A stretch of 64,000 nt of DNA from Amaranthus tricolor (Eukaryota > Streptophyta > Magnoliopsida > Caryophyllales > Amaranthaceae), in NCBI RefSeq assembly GCF_026212465.1, contig NC_080055.1, positions 22,999,305 through 23,063,304 of the forward strand, in the 5' to 3' direction. A program made the translations under genes and the position numbers. This document shows positions 48,927 through 59,400 of this stretch, piece after piece (positions within the stretch are counted from its first letter, which is position 1; every line of letters starts with the position of its first letter). The notes below the pieces were generated by a model. That model worked only from the letters and a program-made list of their open reading frames with translations, was not told the origin of the DNA and did not search any database.

Positions 48927-49439
48927 TTGAAAGCAAGAATCAAATGGAAGAAGAGGAGGTGTCTTACAAAGCTAAAACTAGTAAAAAGTGAAGAGCTAAG
49001 TGAAGGTTGTGGTGGTGCCGCCTGCTGTTGGGACTGATGTAAAAGAGGAGCCGTGACTGTTTGTGGGAGACAGAGGAGTGGTCTGTGCAGCGGTGGCTGT
49101 CTGTAGGAGTGGTGGTGCCGCCTGCTGCTAGGACTGGTGTAAGGGAGGAGCCGCGAGGAAGAGAGGGGAACTTGAGGGAGAGAGAGTCGTGAAGGGAGAG
49201 AGAGTTGGGACTAGTTTTAGGGTTTGAGAGGAGAGAAAGTGATGGGTAATAAAGTGGGGAATGGGAATGGAAAAGTCTTGGGGAGAGTGGAGAATGACTA
49301 TGGAATAATTTTGGGTAAACACAAAAATAAAAAAGGAGAAAGGGAATGATAGAAAGTGGCAAACAAACAACAACAAAGAAAATTGAGTCTGTCCATTCCC
49401 TTTCCCTTTGATTATTACACCCAACCAAACAGCCCCTAA
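48927..49439. mobile_element. Harbinger-like outer end with CT-rich leader
   Basis: The stretch ends at 49436 with CCAACCAAACAGCCCC followed by TAA (49437-49439); inverted it reads GGGGCTGTTTGGTTGG, a Harbinger-type terminus. Read on the minus strand the segment is pyrimidine-rich, with runs of open frame but no recognisable protein, and resembles a leader region. It could be the original 5' part of the element whose Myb/SANT-like gene lies on the minus strand, with the right arm of the palindrome being a later inverted copy. Confidence 0.45.
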
Positions 49440-49962
49440 GTATATTTTGTCCCTCTATTGACCCATTTCAATGCACTTCAATAAGCTCTTTCTTAAAAAA
49501 ATTTCCCAAACTATGTCCCAAGTAAACATATATCCCAAACTAAGGTTTTTTGGGCCCCAATAGGTTGTGCAATGGATCTTAGGCTTTAAAGAAAAACACA
49601 AGACAACGTTTTTTTATTCAAGTGAAAATATTAGACATCGTTTTCCTTTCAGCTAAATTGTGCCAGCGTGAACCCTGCCCTTTGAACAGGAAAACACTTT
49701 GAGACTGTTGCTTTTGTTTTTATTTTTTCTCTATTAACTCCTTATAAATACATACCTGCAATAAAATCAAATATATACACCAATTTTATCAATTTTCTCT
49801 TTCAAACACCCAACATATAATAAATAACGTAAATAACATTAAACTTACAGATATATACAATTGTTCTCAAACCCTTAATTTATACGATGTAAATAACATT
49901 ACATATACAAATATATACAAAGTTATATACATTATCTAAGATTCAATAGTTAGGTATATCCA

Positions 49963-51045
49963 GTGGCGGATAAGAAATTCAAAGTTCTATGGGCCACCAA
50001 CAAATAAACAAAATTTCGGTAGAATTTCGTTTGTAAAATTAGCATTTATTTTTTTCAGTAAAAAGACGTTAGATTCGTAATAATCCCAAACCAAAGCCAA
50101 ATTAATATAAAGTGATCACAATCTCAAAAGTTAACCTTTCTCTTTTTCAAGCCACTCCTTCATCCCACATATTTTGCTACGTTTAACTCAAAAAGCTCTC
50201 ACGTTGACAAGTAATAAAATGTAGCAATTTCTTTGAGACTATGTTTTGCAAGGTTGTGCAAGTACACTATTTCTTATATCAATACCCAATTCTATTATCA
50301 ATATATCAATATATCAATTTCAACAAACAAATCAGGCAAACAATTAACCTATATCTTCTACTCATGATAAAAACCCCAATTCAACATATAAATTCAGGAG
50401 AACACTTTGCTTCTACAAATAACGAATATATCAAATACATAACAAGGGTAAACAACCCAATGATGAAGAATTACAGGCATTGAGTTGGAGGAGCTGGTAT
50501 TCAATTTAGTGATAAAATTACAGGCATTGCTTCTACTAATAGCCTTTTATTGATAAAATTAATCCATGTCCATCAATTGACAGTGGAGTTAAAATGGAAA
50601 CTTTGTTAACATATAATAAAATTTGACAGAATTCATCATTGGACAAGTATGATCAAGGTGAACTCCTTTCTTTGTCATACAACCAACAAATTAAATTGGA
50701 CAAAGAAAAAGTAAAACCCATTAAAACTCGATCAGAATAAGCCAAATTTGACTGCATCAACAAAAGAGAAAGAAAAAGAAAGAACCTCCTTGCAAACAAG
50801 GGGGCTAACGTCAGGCGGTGCTGGATGGGCTCAGTGGCTGGGCTAGCGACTGGCGGCGGCGGCTAGGCATGTGTTAGGAATTTAGGGTTTTAAAGGGGAG
50901 AAGGGAGAATGAGAGAGAATATACGGAGGCGCGCGTTTTCGTTCCAGTTTCTGTCTGACATTCTAGGTTTCACCTTTTTTTTTAATATTGTCCCTGGTGC
51001 ACGGGCCTGGGGTGCCCCTACCTGGATCCACCCCTAGGTCCTTAT
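49963..51045. mobile_element. insertion in the left PMD arm, hAT-like ends
   Basis: The ends CAGTGGCGGATAAGAAAT and, inverted, CTAGGGGTGGATCCAGGTAG are similar to CAGTGGCGGATCCAG-type hAT termini. It interrupts sequence that is continuous in the right arm (GGTATAT...CCTTATAAA). No perfect 8 bp duplication was found; only TCC is shared. At about 50805-50960 it holds GC-rich text (GGCGGCGGCGGCTAGGC, GGAGGCGCGCG) that looks like a captured 5' gene region. Confidence 0.5.
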
Positions 51046-51065
51046 AAAAAGTATCTAGATACCGA

Positions 51066-51533
51066 TAAATTATAGGAAAAATTATCCTGAATAATACGAA
51101 CTTTCACTAATTTTCCTACAATAATACGAACTTTCAATTAACCATGAATACTACGAACTTTAATACATATTTCCCGCTAGCATACCTGACCGGTTCTTTA
51201 CCTGGAGAAACGGTAAATTCCCCATTTCTTCATTATGCTAGCGGGAAATATGTATCAAAGTTCATATTTTATTCATAGTTAATTGAAAGTTCGTATTATT
51301 GTAGGAAAATCAGTGAAAGTTTGTATTATTCAGGGTAATTTTTCTTACTTAGTTTTATCAGCCAAAAAAAAAATTTTAAAGAATGAGTAAGTTTACCGGT
51401 AACAGGTAAAATGGTATGCCAGCGGAAAATATGTATCAAATTTCGTATTATTCATGGTTAATTGAAAGTTCGTATTATTGTAGAAAAATCAGTAAAAGTT
51501 CGTATTATTCAAGGTAATTTTTCCTAAATTATA
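51066..51533. mobile_element. Mutator-like MITE with 9 bp target duplication TAAATTATA
   Basis: The element spans 51075-51524 (450 bp), with ends GGAAAAATTATCCTGAAT and, inverted, GGAAAAATTACCTTGAAT. TAAATTATA flanks both sides (51066-51074 and 51525-51533), the 9 bp length typical of Mutator-like elements. The interior repeats the phrases AATAATACGAACTTTCA and GCTAGCGGGAAATATGTATC in inverted and direct copies, suggesting an internal rearrangement. Confidence 0.85.
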
Positions 51534-51777
51534 AGGCTACACTCACTATTTGATTACTCTCATAACCCTTAAGTTAATGGGATGAACAAGAGATTTATAA
51601 ATATATGAACGCTCGCCTTGAGAGGGTCCACGAGCCATCATATGCACACTAATGTATATGGTGATTAATGTTCAATCAACGTTCTCGAAGCATCTACTTG
51701 TATGGATAAAACATGAATAGCATCCTGCATGGTCGAAGCAGGTATTCATATTCAAGGCCCACCATCACACTGTTGCC

Positions 51778-52681
51778 AAGGGCAATACTGGGTCAGCTTC
51801 AGGTGCACAACTGTACAGGGCCCCGAAAATATAAGGCCTCATATATTAATCACATACTCTAAATAATAATAATATATAAAACTGTCACAACTGGCCAAAT
51901 ATTATCCTATCTCATGCGGTGCCTGGGTTCACTACTCGCTGGGACGAAAATTTTTGGATACAAATAAATTTTGAAGTGGGCTCATGCTCTCTCCTCACGT
52001 CAAGTCCAAGCACACCAACCAAGTACTCCATCCAATTCAACACTAACGTCCTATTTACTTTATGCATTCTATCCAATGCACTTATTCAATCCTTAATATC
52101 TCTAATTGTGCATTATTAAAAATTATGGAAAGTTGATATGAATAATCCTTGCATTGAGACGAATCAAACAAGTTCCCACATGACTATGTTTTAACTTGTA
52201 GATTAATAATAAAATACAAATTAATCCTTGCATTGAGACGAATCAAACAAGATCCCACATGACTATGTTTTAACTTGTAGATTAATAATAAAATACAAAT
52301 TAAGGGTAAGAGATAAATAGTGTCCAAAAAACAAATAAGACGTTAATACTAAATTGAAAGGAATATTTTTCAATTGCATTCAATTGCTTTTTTGATTTCT
52401 TTAATTCTCTTTCTTAAACTTTATTTTGCAATCTTTCCCAAAATAATCTTTTATCTTCTCTTTCTCAAGTTTTTCTTCTCAAATTATTTCTTCTCATTCT
52501 TTTTGATATCCCAAACTTTTATGTAAGTAAAATTTAACAATTTATTTTAGAATGTAATTTAACAATTTATTTTGTATTAAGAATTTTTGTAAGTTGAAAC
52601 TTTTTTTTCCAATTATATATGAAGGGCCCCTTTTCTTCAAAATTGCCAACATAAACAGGGCCTTCGCAATTTTTGATCCGC
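51778..52681. mobile_element. second insertion in the left PMD arm, with a nested Stowaway MITE
   Basis: It interrupts text that is continuous in the right arm (CACCATCACACT...TTAAGCA(C/A)TTCGTTTGAC). The ends carry CAGGGCCCCGAAAATATAAG and the inverse of AAACAGGGCCTTCGC, but no clear terminal repeat. The Stowaway element at 52026-52363 lies inside. Confidence 0.45.
52024..52365. mobile_element. Stowaway MITE with an internal 80 bp tandem duplication
   Basis: The ends are CTCCATCCAATTCAACACTA and, inverted, TTCCTTTCAATTTAGTATTA, with TA on both sides (52024-52025, 52364-52365). The phrase AATCCTTGCATTGAGACGAA, continuing to AGATTAATAATAAAATACAAATT, occurs twice in tandem (52144-52223 and 52224-52303) with about two differences. 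Confidence 0.75.
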
Positions 52682-53938
52682 CTGTGACTATCGCATATCT
52701 TAAGCACTTCGTTTGACCGTTCAGAACATACATGTCGCTGAGTGTGCATGTAGTCACGAATGTGCATCATCGATTGTGTTCACAAAAAAAAATTTCAATT
52801 ACAAATTATGTTAACATTAAATATTAATTATATTAAACCGAAAAAGAAATGACTCACCATGACATGTAATGGCATGCATGACAGAGTGTTTCAAAGAGAG
52901 CGGCCGATCTGATTGATATCTTCGGCTGATGAACCATCTAGTGATACCACGAAACAAATTGAGATAGTCATCGTAATAATCCATTGGTTCATCAATCTTC
53001 TTCCCTAAACTGCGTAATCTTCGCATACCTCCTAACTCTCGATGTATCCGCAGTGATACGCAGTCAGTTGACCCCGACCTTCGCTCTGCAATTCACCTTC
53101 TGGCGCAAATCATACAGTCACATGACCCGTTTAGGGTAGTGGTATACAACCTCGTTAAAGAAGATCAAAGGCGTTTGTACACTCATATTTGTTACCCTTA
53201 TAACTGGCATACAAATCCCATATTATCTACGACATTAAACTAAGAAACGAAATAAATTGTTGTGAATTGAAAAGCAATCAAAGTACATGTACACTAGTCA
53301 TGCGATCGAGTGAATCGCATAAGCGATGTACACCTCGTGAGGTGTGAGAAAGCATCAAGCGAGACATGAGCCGTCTCAATCTATATGGCTCGTCCTCTAC
53401 GACATCCACCGCAACCCATCATATCTCTAGTGTCGTCGAGTTAGGACAGCAGGAGCGTAAAAAGAATATGTTTCTATATCCACAATTGTATAATACAAAT
53501 AAATATAAGTAACGTTGTGTTATAACGTCATGATGATGTAATATATAAGTAAGGTTTTGTACTACATGTAGGATGACCAGTGGACCCGCAATGTCACTAG
53601 TTGCTTTCCCTCTGTTAATTGAAGCGGCACAACACAAATGCCTATAAAAGAAAGCAAGTGCGACACTGGCCCAGCTTTAGGACGTTGTGTCACGCCAATC
53701 TTAATCAAAAAGCTCTAAAAGGATCTCTTGCATCTTTTTTTCAAATTTGTTGACAAACAATTAGCTGGAAACAATCAAACAAATACCCAACATTAAATGT
53801 GAGCATAACGCTCTACATCTGCATCCACAGCATCAGGGGCAAATAAATGACCGAAAGTGTGAAGCATCCACGTCAGTTTCACTAAAGACCCAATCATCAC
53901 TTCATCGGGTGGTAGAACCCTAAACATCATATGTATCT
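52682..53938 (-). pseudogene. plant mobile domain (PMD) gene relic, left arm
   Basis: On the minus strand the frames 53637-53419 (CCAASINRGKATSDIAGPLV), 53026-52817 (DEPMDYYDDYLNLFRGITRW) and 52770-52567 parallel the right-arm copy. IAGPLVIL-type text followed by W/R-rich segments is typical of the C-terminal part of aminotransferase-like PMD proteins. Stops and frame changes divide it. The 5' part reaches about 53935 (inverted GGGTTCTACCACCCGATGAA) and is then cut by the foldback MITE at 53950. Confidence 0.55.
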
Positions 53939-53949
53939 GTTTTTTAGGC

Positions 53950-54241
53950 CTTGTTTAGATAGATGGAAATGGAGGGAAAGGAAAAAAAAGATGGAGATTC
54001 CCTTATTTTGATAGCAAAAAGGCAGAGAAAGGATTTGGAGAGAATGAATTTGGAGGGATTAAGTCCCATCATTTTATTAACATTCAAATCTTTCCATAAG
54101 AGGTAAGATTTGAAAAGAAAATACAATTTTTTTTCTTTTCTTTCCCCTTCCTTCATATACAATGGGATCTTTCCCTCTTTTGCCCTTCCCTTCCTTTCCC
54201 TTCCTTCTTTTATTTTCTCTCCTGATCTATTATCTAAACAT
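53950..54241. mobile_element. foldback MITE with TTGTTTAGATA ends
   Basis: The left end TTGTTTAGATAGATGG pairs with the inverted right end (ATGTTTAGATAATAGATC), and purine-rich GGAGGGAAAGG pairs with CCTTTCCCTTCC. A similar structure is at 27414-27745. The phrase ATATGTATC appears on both sides (about 53931 and 54247) and may be its target duplication inside the PMD arm. Confidence 0.6.
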
Positions 54242-54717
54242 GATGATATGTATCAGAGTCTATCTGACTGGTCCATATAAAAATGCGAACAATGGGTACT
54301 CTGTGAAATTAACATTGAAGGATCTATAAAACCACGATTCTCTATCCTATTTGTTCAATTTTTTTCTGTTTTCATTGTGATTATTCAATTCAACATTCAT
54401 TCATTACTATATTTAATTTGTTCACTTCATTGTTCAATATAGTATTGAATGTTGACGTTGAATAAATATAGTAATGATTGAATGTGATATATTAATGAAT
54501 AATTTTGATGTTGAAATGAATATAGTAATGAATGAATATAGAATTCAATAATCATAATGAATAAGTGAACAAATTGAACAAACAGAATGAAAAATTATGG
54601 TCTTATAGATCCTTTAGTGTTAGTTTCACAACGTACCTATCGTTCATATTTTATATAGACCAAACAACTAGACTCTGATACATTGCTTCATACACGACAC
54701 CACTCCTCAGTATTCAT

Positions 54718-56280
54718 TGATGGCCCTAAAACGATAGGGTTTTGAGGTACATGCGTGAGCGGGGTCTATACGGCATTCATCAAGTGGGTCGAATACCTTT
54801 ACATCAAGGTATAATTATCGCTCTAATTGAGCGGTGGAGACCTAAGACGCACACATTTCATTTATCGCTAGGTGAAGTGACCATTACACTGTGTGAAGTT
54901 GCTATACTTACAGAGTGGAAGGACAGTCATCGATCCTATATCGAGCTACACTAAAGAGTGGATACATAGGATGTTCGGGGTCCTACCACCTACAAAGCGA
55001 TGATTGGGTCTTCGGTGAAGCAAACGCTAATGCTTCACACCTTCGGTTATTTAGCGGCCCCCAATGCTGTGAATGCAAATGTAAAGAGTCATGCTCGCAT
55101 TTACCGTTGGGTAAATATTTTCAGCTATTTGATTGTCGACAAATCCGAAAACGAAATGCAAAGGATCTTTTTGGAGCTCTTTGACCAACATTGGCATGAC
55201 ATCACATCCGATAGCAGGGCTAGGGCAACACTTCTTTTACTCTATAGACATTATATCGAGTCGCTTCAATCAACAAAGGGAAAGTAGCTAGTGATATTGC
55301 GGGTCCACTGGTCATTCTGCAGGTAGTGGAAAATCTTACTTAGATTTACATAATTATGACGTTATTGTGAAACGTTACTTATATTTACTTGTGTTATACA
55401 GTTAGATATGGGAGCACATTAATTTTTGTGCTCCTGTTATCCCAACTCGACGGTGCAAGGGAGATGACGGGCAACCCATTCTTCTCCGTGTTGAGCCGGT
55501 GGATTCTATGGAGGACGAGCAATATAGATCGAGATGGCGTGTGCCTCAATTGACGCTTTCTTATACCTCACAAGGTGTACATCCCTTACGCGATTCACTC
55601 AAATCGCATGACCAATGTACACTGTAAAGGTACTTTGATCACCAGAATACCATCAAATGTTGCACGAGAAGGTGGAAGGTCGCGATAACTGGGTTGCATA
55701 TCATTGGGGATATATCTAGGGTGGGAGAAACGCAAAGATTACGTAGTTCAGGGAGACGAAGTTGATGAACCGATGGATTACTATGATGATTGTCTCAATT
55801 GGTTTCGTAGTATTATCAAACGGTTCATCAGCCAAGGATATCAATTAGATTGGCCACTCCCTCTAAACTGCACTCCGTATGGTGGGCCATTACATGTCAT
55901 GGTGAGTTATTTCCTTTTATTCAAATTTAATTGATATTTACTGTTAACCTAATTAATAATTGAAATTGCTTTTTGTAGACGCAATAGATGATGCACATTC
56001 ATGACTACATGCACTCAGAGTGATATGTATGTTCTGCACAGTCAAACGAATTGCTTAAGGTGTACAATAGTGTGATGGTGGGTCGTGGATATGAGCACTT
56101 GCTTCGACTATTACTGTGGGACATTATTCCTGGTTCATCCACACAAGCAGATGCTCCGAGAATATCAACTAAGGATCAATCGCCATATATACTTAGTTTA
56201 TATCCGACGGCTCATAGGCCCTCTCAGGGCGGGTGTTTATACGTATCTCTTGTTCATCCCACTAACTTTAGGGTTTGAGA
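54718..56280 (+). pseudogene. plant mobile domain (PMD) gene relic, right arm
   Basis: The frame 54742-54954 encodes RGLYGIHQVGRIPLHQGIII, then ALIERWRPKTHTFHLSLGEV and TITLCEVAILT, the signature start of an aminotransferase-like plant mobile domain. 55000-55287 follows with YLIVDKSENEMQRIFLELFD and ARATLLLLYRHYIESLQ. A stop separates this from IAGPLVIL-type text near 55298 and the W/E-rich run WEHINFCAPVIPTRRC near 55410. 55704-55934 (DEPMDYYDDCLNWFRSIIKR) and 56051-56278 continue. PMD proteins include MAIN/MAIL silencing factors and many transposon-borne relatives; the setting here supports the transposon-borne kind. Confidence 0.65.
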
Positions 56281-56783
56281 ACAATTAGATAGTAAGTATA
56301 CCCTTGTAGTTTATCCAAGTCTAAATTCTATTTATGAAGGCAATATACCCCCTACTTATTCTTAGACTATGTATGTAACTTTGTATATATTTGTATAATT
56401 TTGGGGTTGGAGAACCATTGTATATATTTGTATGTATAATGTTATTTAGATTGTTATATATTGGGTGTATGAATGAGAAAATTAATGAAAATTAGTGTAT
56501 GGATTTGATTTTACTACAATTATGTATTTATAAGAAGTTGTACATAAAAAATAAAAACAAAAGCTAGAAAAACGATACTTCAATCAGCGTTTTCCTGGAA
56601 GGGTAGGGACAAGGCTGGCACAATTTAGCTGAAAGGGAAACGTTGTAAAAGATAACGTTCTCACTTGAATAAAAACGATGTTATAGACCAAACCCAATAC
56701 ATGACTCATTGGGGCCTAAAAACGCTCTTTAAGATAGCGTTTCAAACGCTTAGTTTGGAAAATATGTTTGAGGCTTAGTTAGG

Positions 56784-57581
56784 AATTTAAATTAAAAAAA
56801 AAAAAAAACTAATTTGTTTCACTGTTTCCTCAAGCTCACAGCCTAAAGGGCAAGTCCATCTCAATAACCATTTTTACATTTATCGTGTTGTAACCCATTG
56901 CCTCCGATGGAAAGGGAGTGACTTATCTCATACAACATGACCTCCATTTGTCAGCACTAAAGAAGTTTTGTGTCATTGCCTCCATTAGAGAGTGATTTAT
57001 CGCCTACAACATGACCTCTATTTGTCAGCTCTTGAGCACCATTACAAGTTTACAATAGCCTTCATCTGGATTGTAATTTGTATAGTTCAAACTTTAAACT
57101 CACAATAAATAATCAAATCAGTGCCAAACAATGTTAGCAAGATATAGTTCCCCTAGCACAAGTACACTCATCTATCTTCCCATCTTCTGTATTCATCCTA
57201 CCATGAGCATACGCTGTAAAACATATTTCCACCCTACCAGTCTATGTGTCATTTTTTTTACATTATTGATCAATCACTCGTAATTTGATATTACTCTTAA
57301 ATCTAAAGCTAAAAATATTATTTAATTCATCTCAATGCAGTGAGCAAAGATGTCAAAATGAGAAAGCAAAAAATGATATGTGCGCAAGCTCTAAGAAATC
57401 CAACACGAGAACCAAGAGTAAGCAGATGTAGTAACCATTGTATATCATTCATTAACTTCAAAATTTTCTAACATAACTTTAAGGTAGAAACTGACACTAA
57501 GTCATATATAATAAAGATCTAGTACAAAATTTCTCCTAACGGATGCCACAGTGAAGCATAAGAGGAGTTTCAAAGAAAAGA
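56784..57581. other. eL32 downstream region, nothing else recognised
   Basis: This stretch probably contains the eL32 3'UTR near its right edge. The phrase GCCTCC(G/A)T(T/G)...GAGTGA(C/T)TTATC...TACAACATGACCTC(C/T)ATTTGTCAGC occurs twice (about 56900-56958 and 56972-57028), a local duplication. No gene is seen. Confidence 0.5.
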
Positions 57582-59167
57582 TTACTCATCTTCCTGGCTA
57601 CGCAGCCTAGCTAGCTTGTTTGTTACAACAATGTCTAGCTGTGCAGCACGCTCAACAATATCTTTTCGTTTTTTGGTTGAAACATTATGTGCTATTTCCG
57701 CACAATACATCCTGAACAAGCAATGATAAATAGTTCCCAGTCAGACAATACACAAAAGAACAAGGACAACATGAAACGAGGGGAGAGAGGGGTAAATCTG
57801 CTACCTGTTGTGCATCATTAACAACCCCAGCTCGTTAACGTTGTGAACAACGAACTTCTTAAAACCATTTGGTAAATAGTGACGAGTTTTCTTATCGGAC
57901 CCGTACCCTATGTTGGGCATAAGAGTGCATCCCTTGAACTTCCTTCTTACCCGTGAATCAATACCCTTGGGCCTACGCCAGTTAGTCTGCAGGAGGCAAA
58001 CATTTCAGATCAATGAAGAAAAGCAATTCCAAACAAAAAAAAGATGTTAAATAACTCCATAGTAATCTCCATAAGCCTGCATTTGGTACGAAAAGTTGAC
58101 AAGGCAATAGGCATTACTCTTCAACTGGATAACAACTACACCTGTTACATACAAATTGCGAGGAAACAAATGACATTTTTTCCTCCTTCATGCTCAATCT
58201 CTCCCACTAGAGATTTGTCCCAATTTTCCACTCTCTAATTCATCCAACTACTCTCCTCAACAGCATTATATTATTATTGCGACTAAGACTTCAGCATTTT
58301 TCGAGTCACATCATTATTATTATTGATTGAGTTCAATTTATTTCTGCATGTTCAATTGATTTGAATGCCACTTTTAGGAAATCCAATGGAACTTTATTTC
58401 TCAGAATTGTGTTCCTTGGACTCCAGTTCAAGAAAATGAGGTTGACAAAGCAATCAAAAAATTCATCAAACTTCCAGAAATCATCTCAATGGTATCTCTT
58501 CATCATCATAGCATGTCATCTATGATGGCTCTTCAGTTTCTAGACAGGTCAGTCCTCTGCAATTCCATATCTTTAAATTTTTTTTCTTCTGATTTTTGAT
58601 TTTATTGAGCTTACTTTATCATTGTTTATCGATCTCAAATTGTGAAAAAAAAAAAAAAAAAAAACTATCTGGCAAATTGGAAAAAGGTTACATTGCTGTA
58701 TTGTGAGGTTAGTTGAGCGGGCATGCTCTTGGTAAACTAGAGTTTTAATTAGGTTTCAAATGGTCAATTTGCAGGATAAATGACATTGATTTGTCGGTAT
58801 AGTTTGTAGAATTAGGCAAGTTTTTTGACATATATTTGACGCCATTGAAGTTGTCCGTAAGCTTTTAGCAAATCTAACTCTTATTTCTGAAGCCATCGAA
58901 ATTATACCGATTATTTTAGTTTATTTTTAGAAAATAAGGTTCAAGCCAAACAAACACTAATTTCAAAGCTTTTCATCACCTTTACCTTTTCTTAAACATT
59001 TCGATTCCGCTCGCCTCCAATTATTTAAACCAAACAAGACCTAAAATACCTAGAAAGAAACCATAGAAAGACCTTACCTTAACGGAGATCTTGCGGTCGC
59101 TTTGAGGCCTCTTGAATTGCTTGAGACGTTTCTTAATGATTTTTTTGTCCAATAGGGGTACCGCCAT
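57582..59167 (-). CDS. RPL32: 60S ribosomal protein eL32 (RPL32)
   Basis: eL32 is a structural protein of the cytosolic large ribosomal subunit. Three coding exons, 59167-59078, 57986-57805 and 57711-57582, join in frame to 402 nt, 133 aa, the usual length of plant eL32. The start [20 protein letters not shown], the core [60 protein letters not shown] and the acidic end [10 protein letters not shown] match the family throughout. Splice sites are canonical (AAG|GTAAGG, CTGCAG|ACT; CAG|GTAGCA, TTCAG|G). The first coding intron (1.09 kb) contains an exon-like fragment on the opposite strand. The gene looks intact. Confidence 0.97.
58378..58547 (+). pseudogene. exon-like fragment of unknown origin, antisense in eL32 intron 1
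   Basis: A 170 nt open segment is bordered by CTTTTAG and GACAG|GTCAGT, good acceptor and donor signals on the plus strand. It reads [20 protein letters not shown], then [20 protein letters not shown] and [17 protein letters not shown]. The composition is protein-like and much less AT-rich than the surrounding intron. I do not recognise the family. It may be a captured host exon or a piece of a dead element. Confidence 0.4.
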
Positions 59168-59175
59168 TGCTGCTT

Positions 59176-59301
59176 TCTACAGATTATCAAACAAACTGTG
59201 AGTTATAAAGTGTATTATAGCAATATAATCATTGATGCATGAATTTAATACAGAAATCATGGAAATGCAGTATTGAAGAACGAGAGAGAAAGAGAGAAAC
59301 C
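59176..59301 (-). promoter_or_regulatory. eL32 5'UTR intron
   Basis: Upstream of the ATG, AATCTGTAG|AAAGCAGCA gives an acceptor at 59177 and CGCGAAG|GTTTCTCTC a donor at 59301/59300. The implied leader exon starts somewhere in 59302-59360. Leader introns are common in plant ribosomal-protein genes. Confidence 0.6.
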
Positions 59302-59334
59302 TTCGCGAGACTGGGAGCTTTCGCGGCTACCGTC

Positions 59335-59400
59335 TAATCCGATATGTCGCTGCTAGGGCTTGTTTGCTGTTCTTATTTACTAGTATTTAAATTCCAATAT
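59335..59400 (-). promoter_or_regulatory. eL32 proximal promoter with telo-box-like motif
   Basis: On the minus strand AAGCCCTAGCAGC (about 59350-59362) resembles the telo-box, and TATTTAAAT further upstream (about 59383-59391) is the only TATA-like element. Both are typical of plant ribosomal-protein promoters. The transcription start is not determined. Confidence 0.4.

Larger units (their letters stand above)
49505..56783. mobile_element. giant inverted repeat with two head-to-head PMD gene copies
   Basis: Left-arm segments 49505-49962, 51534-51777 and 52682-54360 match, in inverted order, the right-arm segments from 56783 down to about 54590. Clear pairs include TTTCAGCTAAATTGTGCCAG (left about 49648, inverted right about 56632), TGTATCAGAGTCTA (54248/54680), GATGATTGGGTCTT (inverted left at about 53885, right at about 55000) and GATGAACAAGAGAT (51580/56255). 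The arms are diverged but plainly collinear, with the centre near 54450. Younger elements interrupt the left arm. The outer termini are not sharp, and I cannot assign a superfamily; PMD genes are often carried by Mutator-like and Ty3 elements. Confidence 0.7.

Noticed and set aside
48964..49428. 154-codon minus-strand frame
   Set aside because: Ser/Pro/Leu-rich translation of a pyrimidine-rich leader with an overlapping second frame. Composition, not a conserved protein, explains it.
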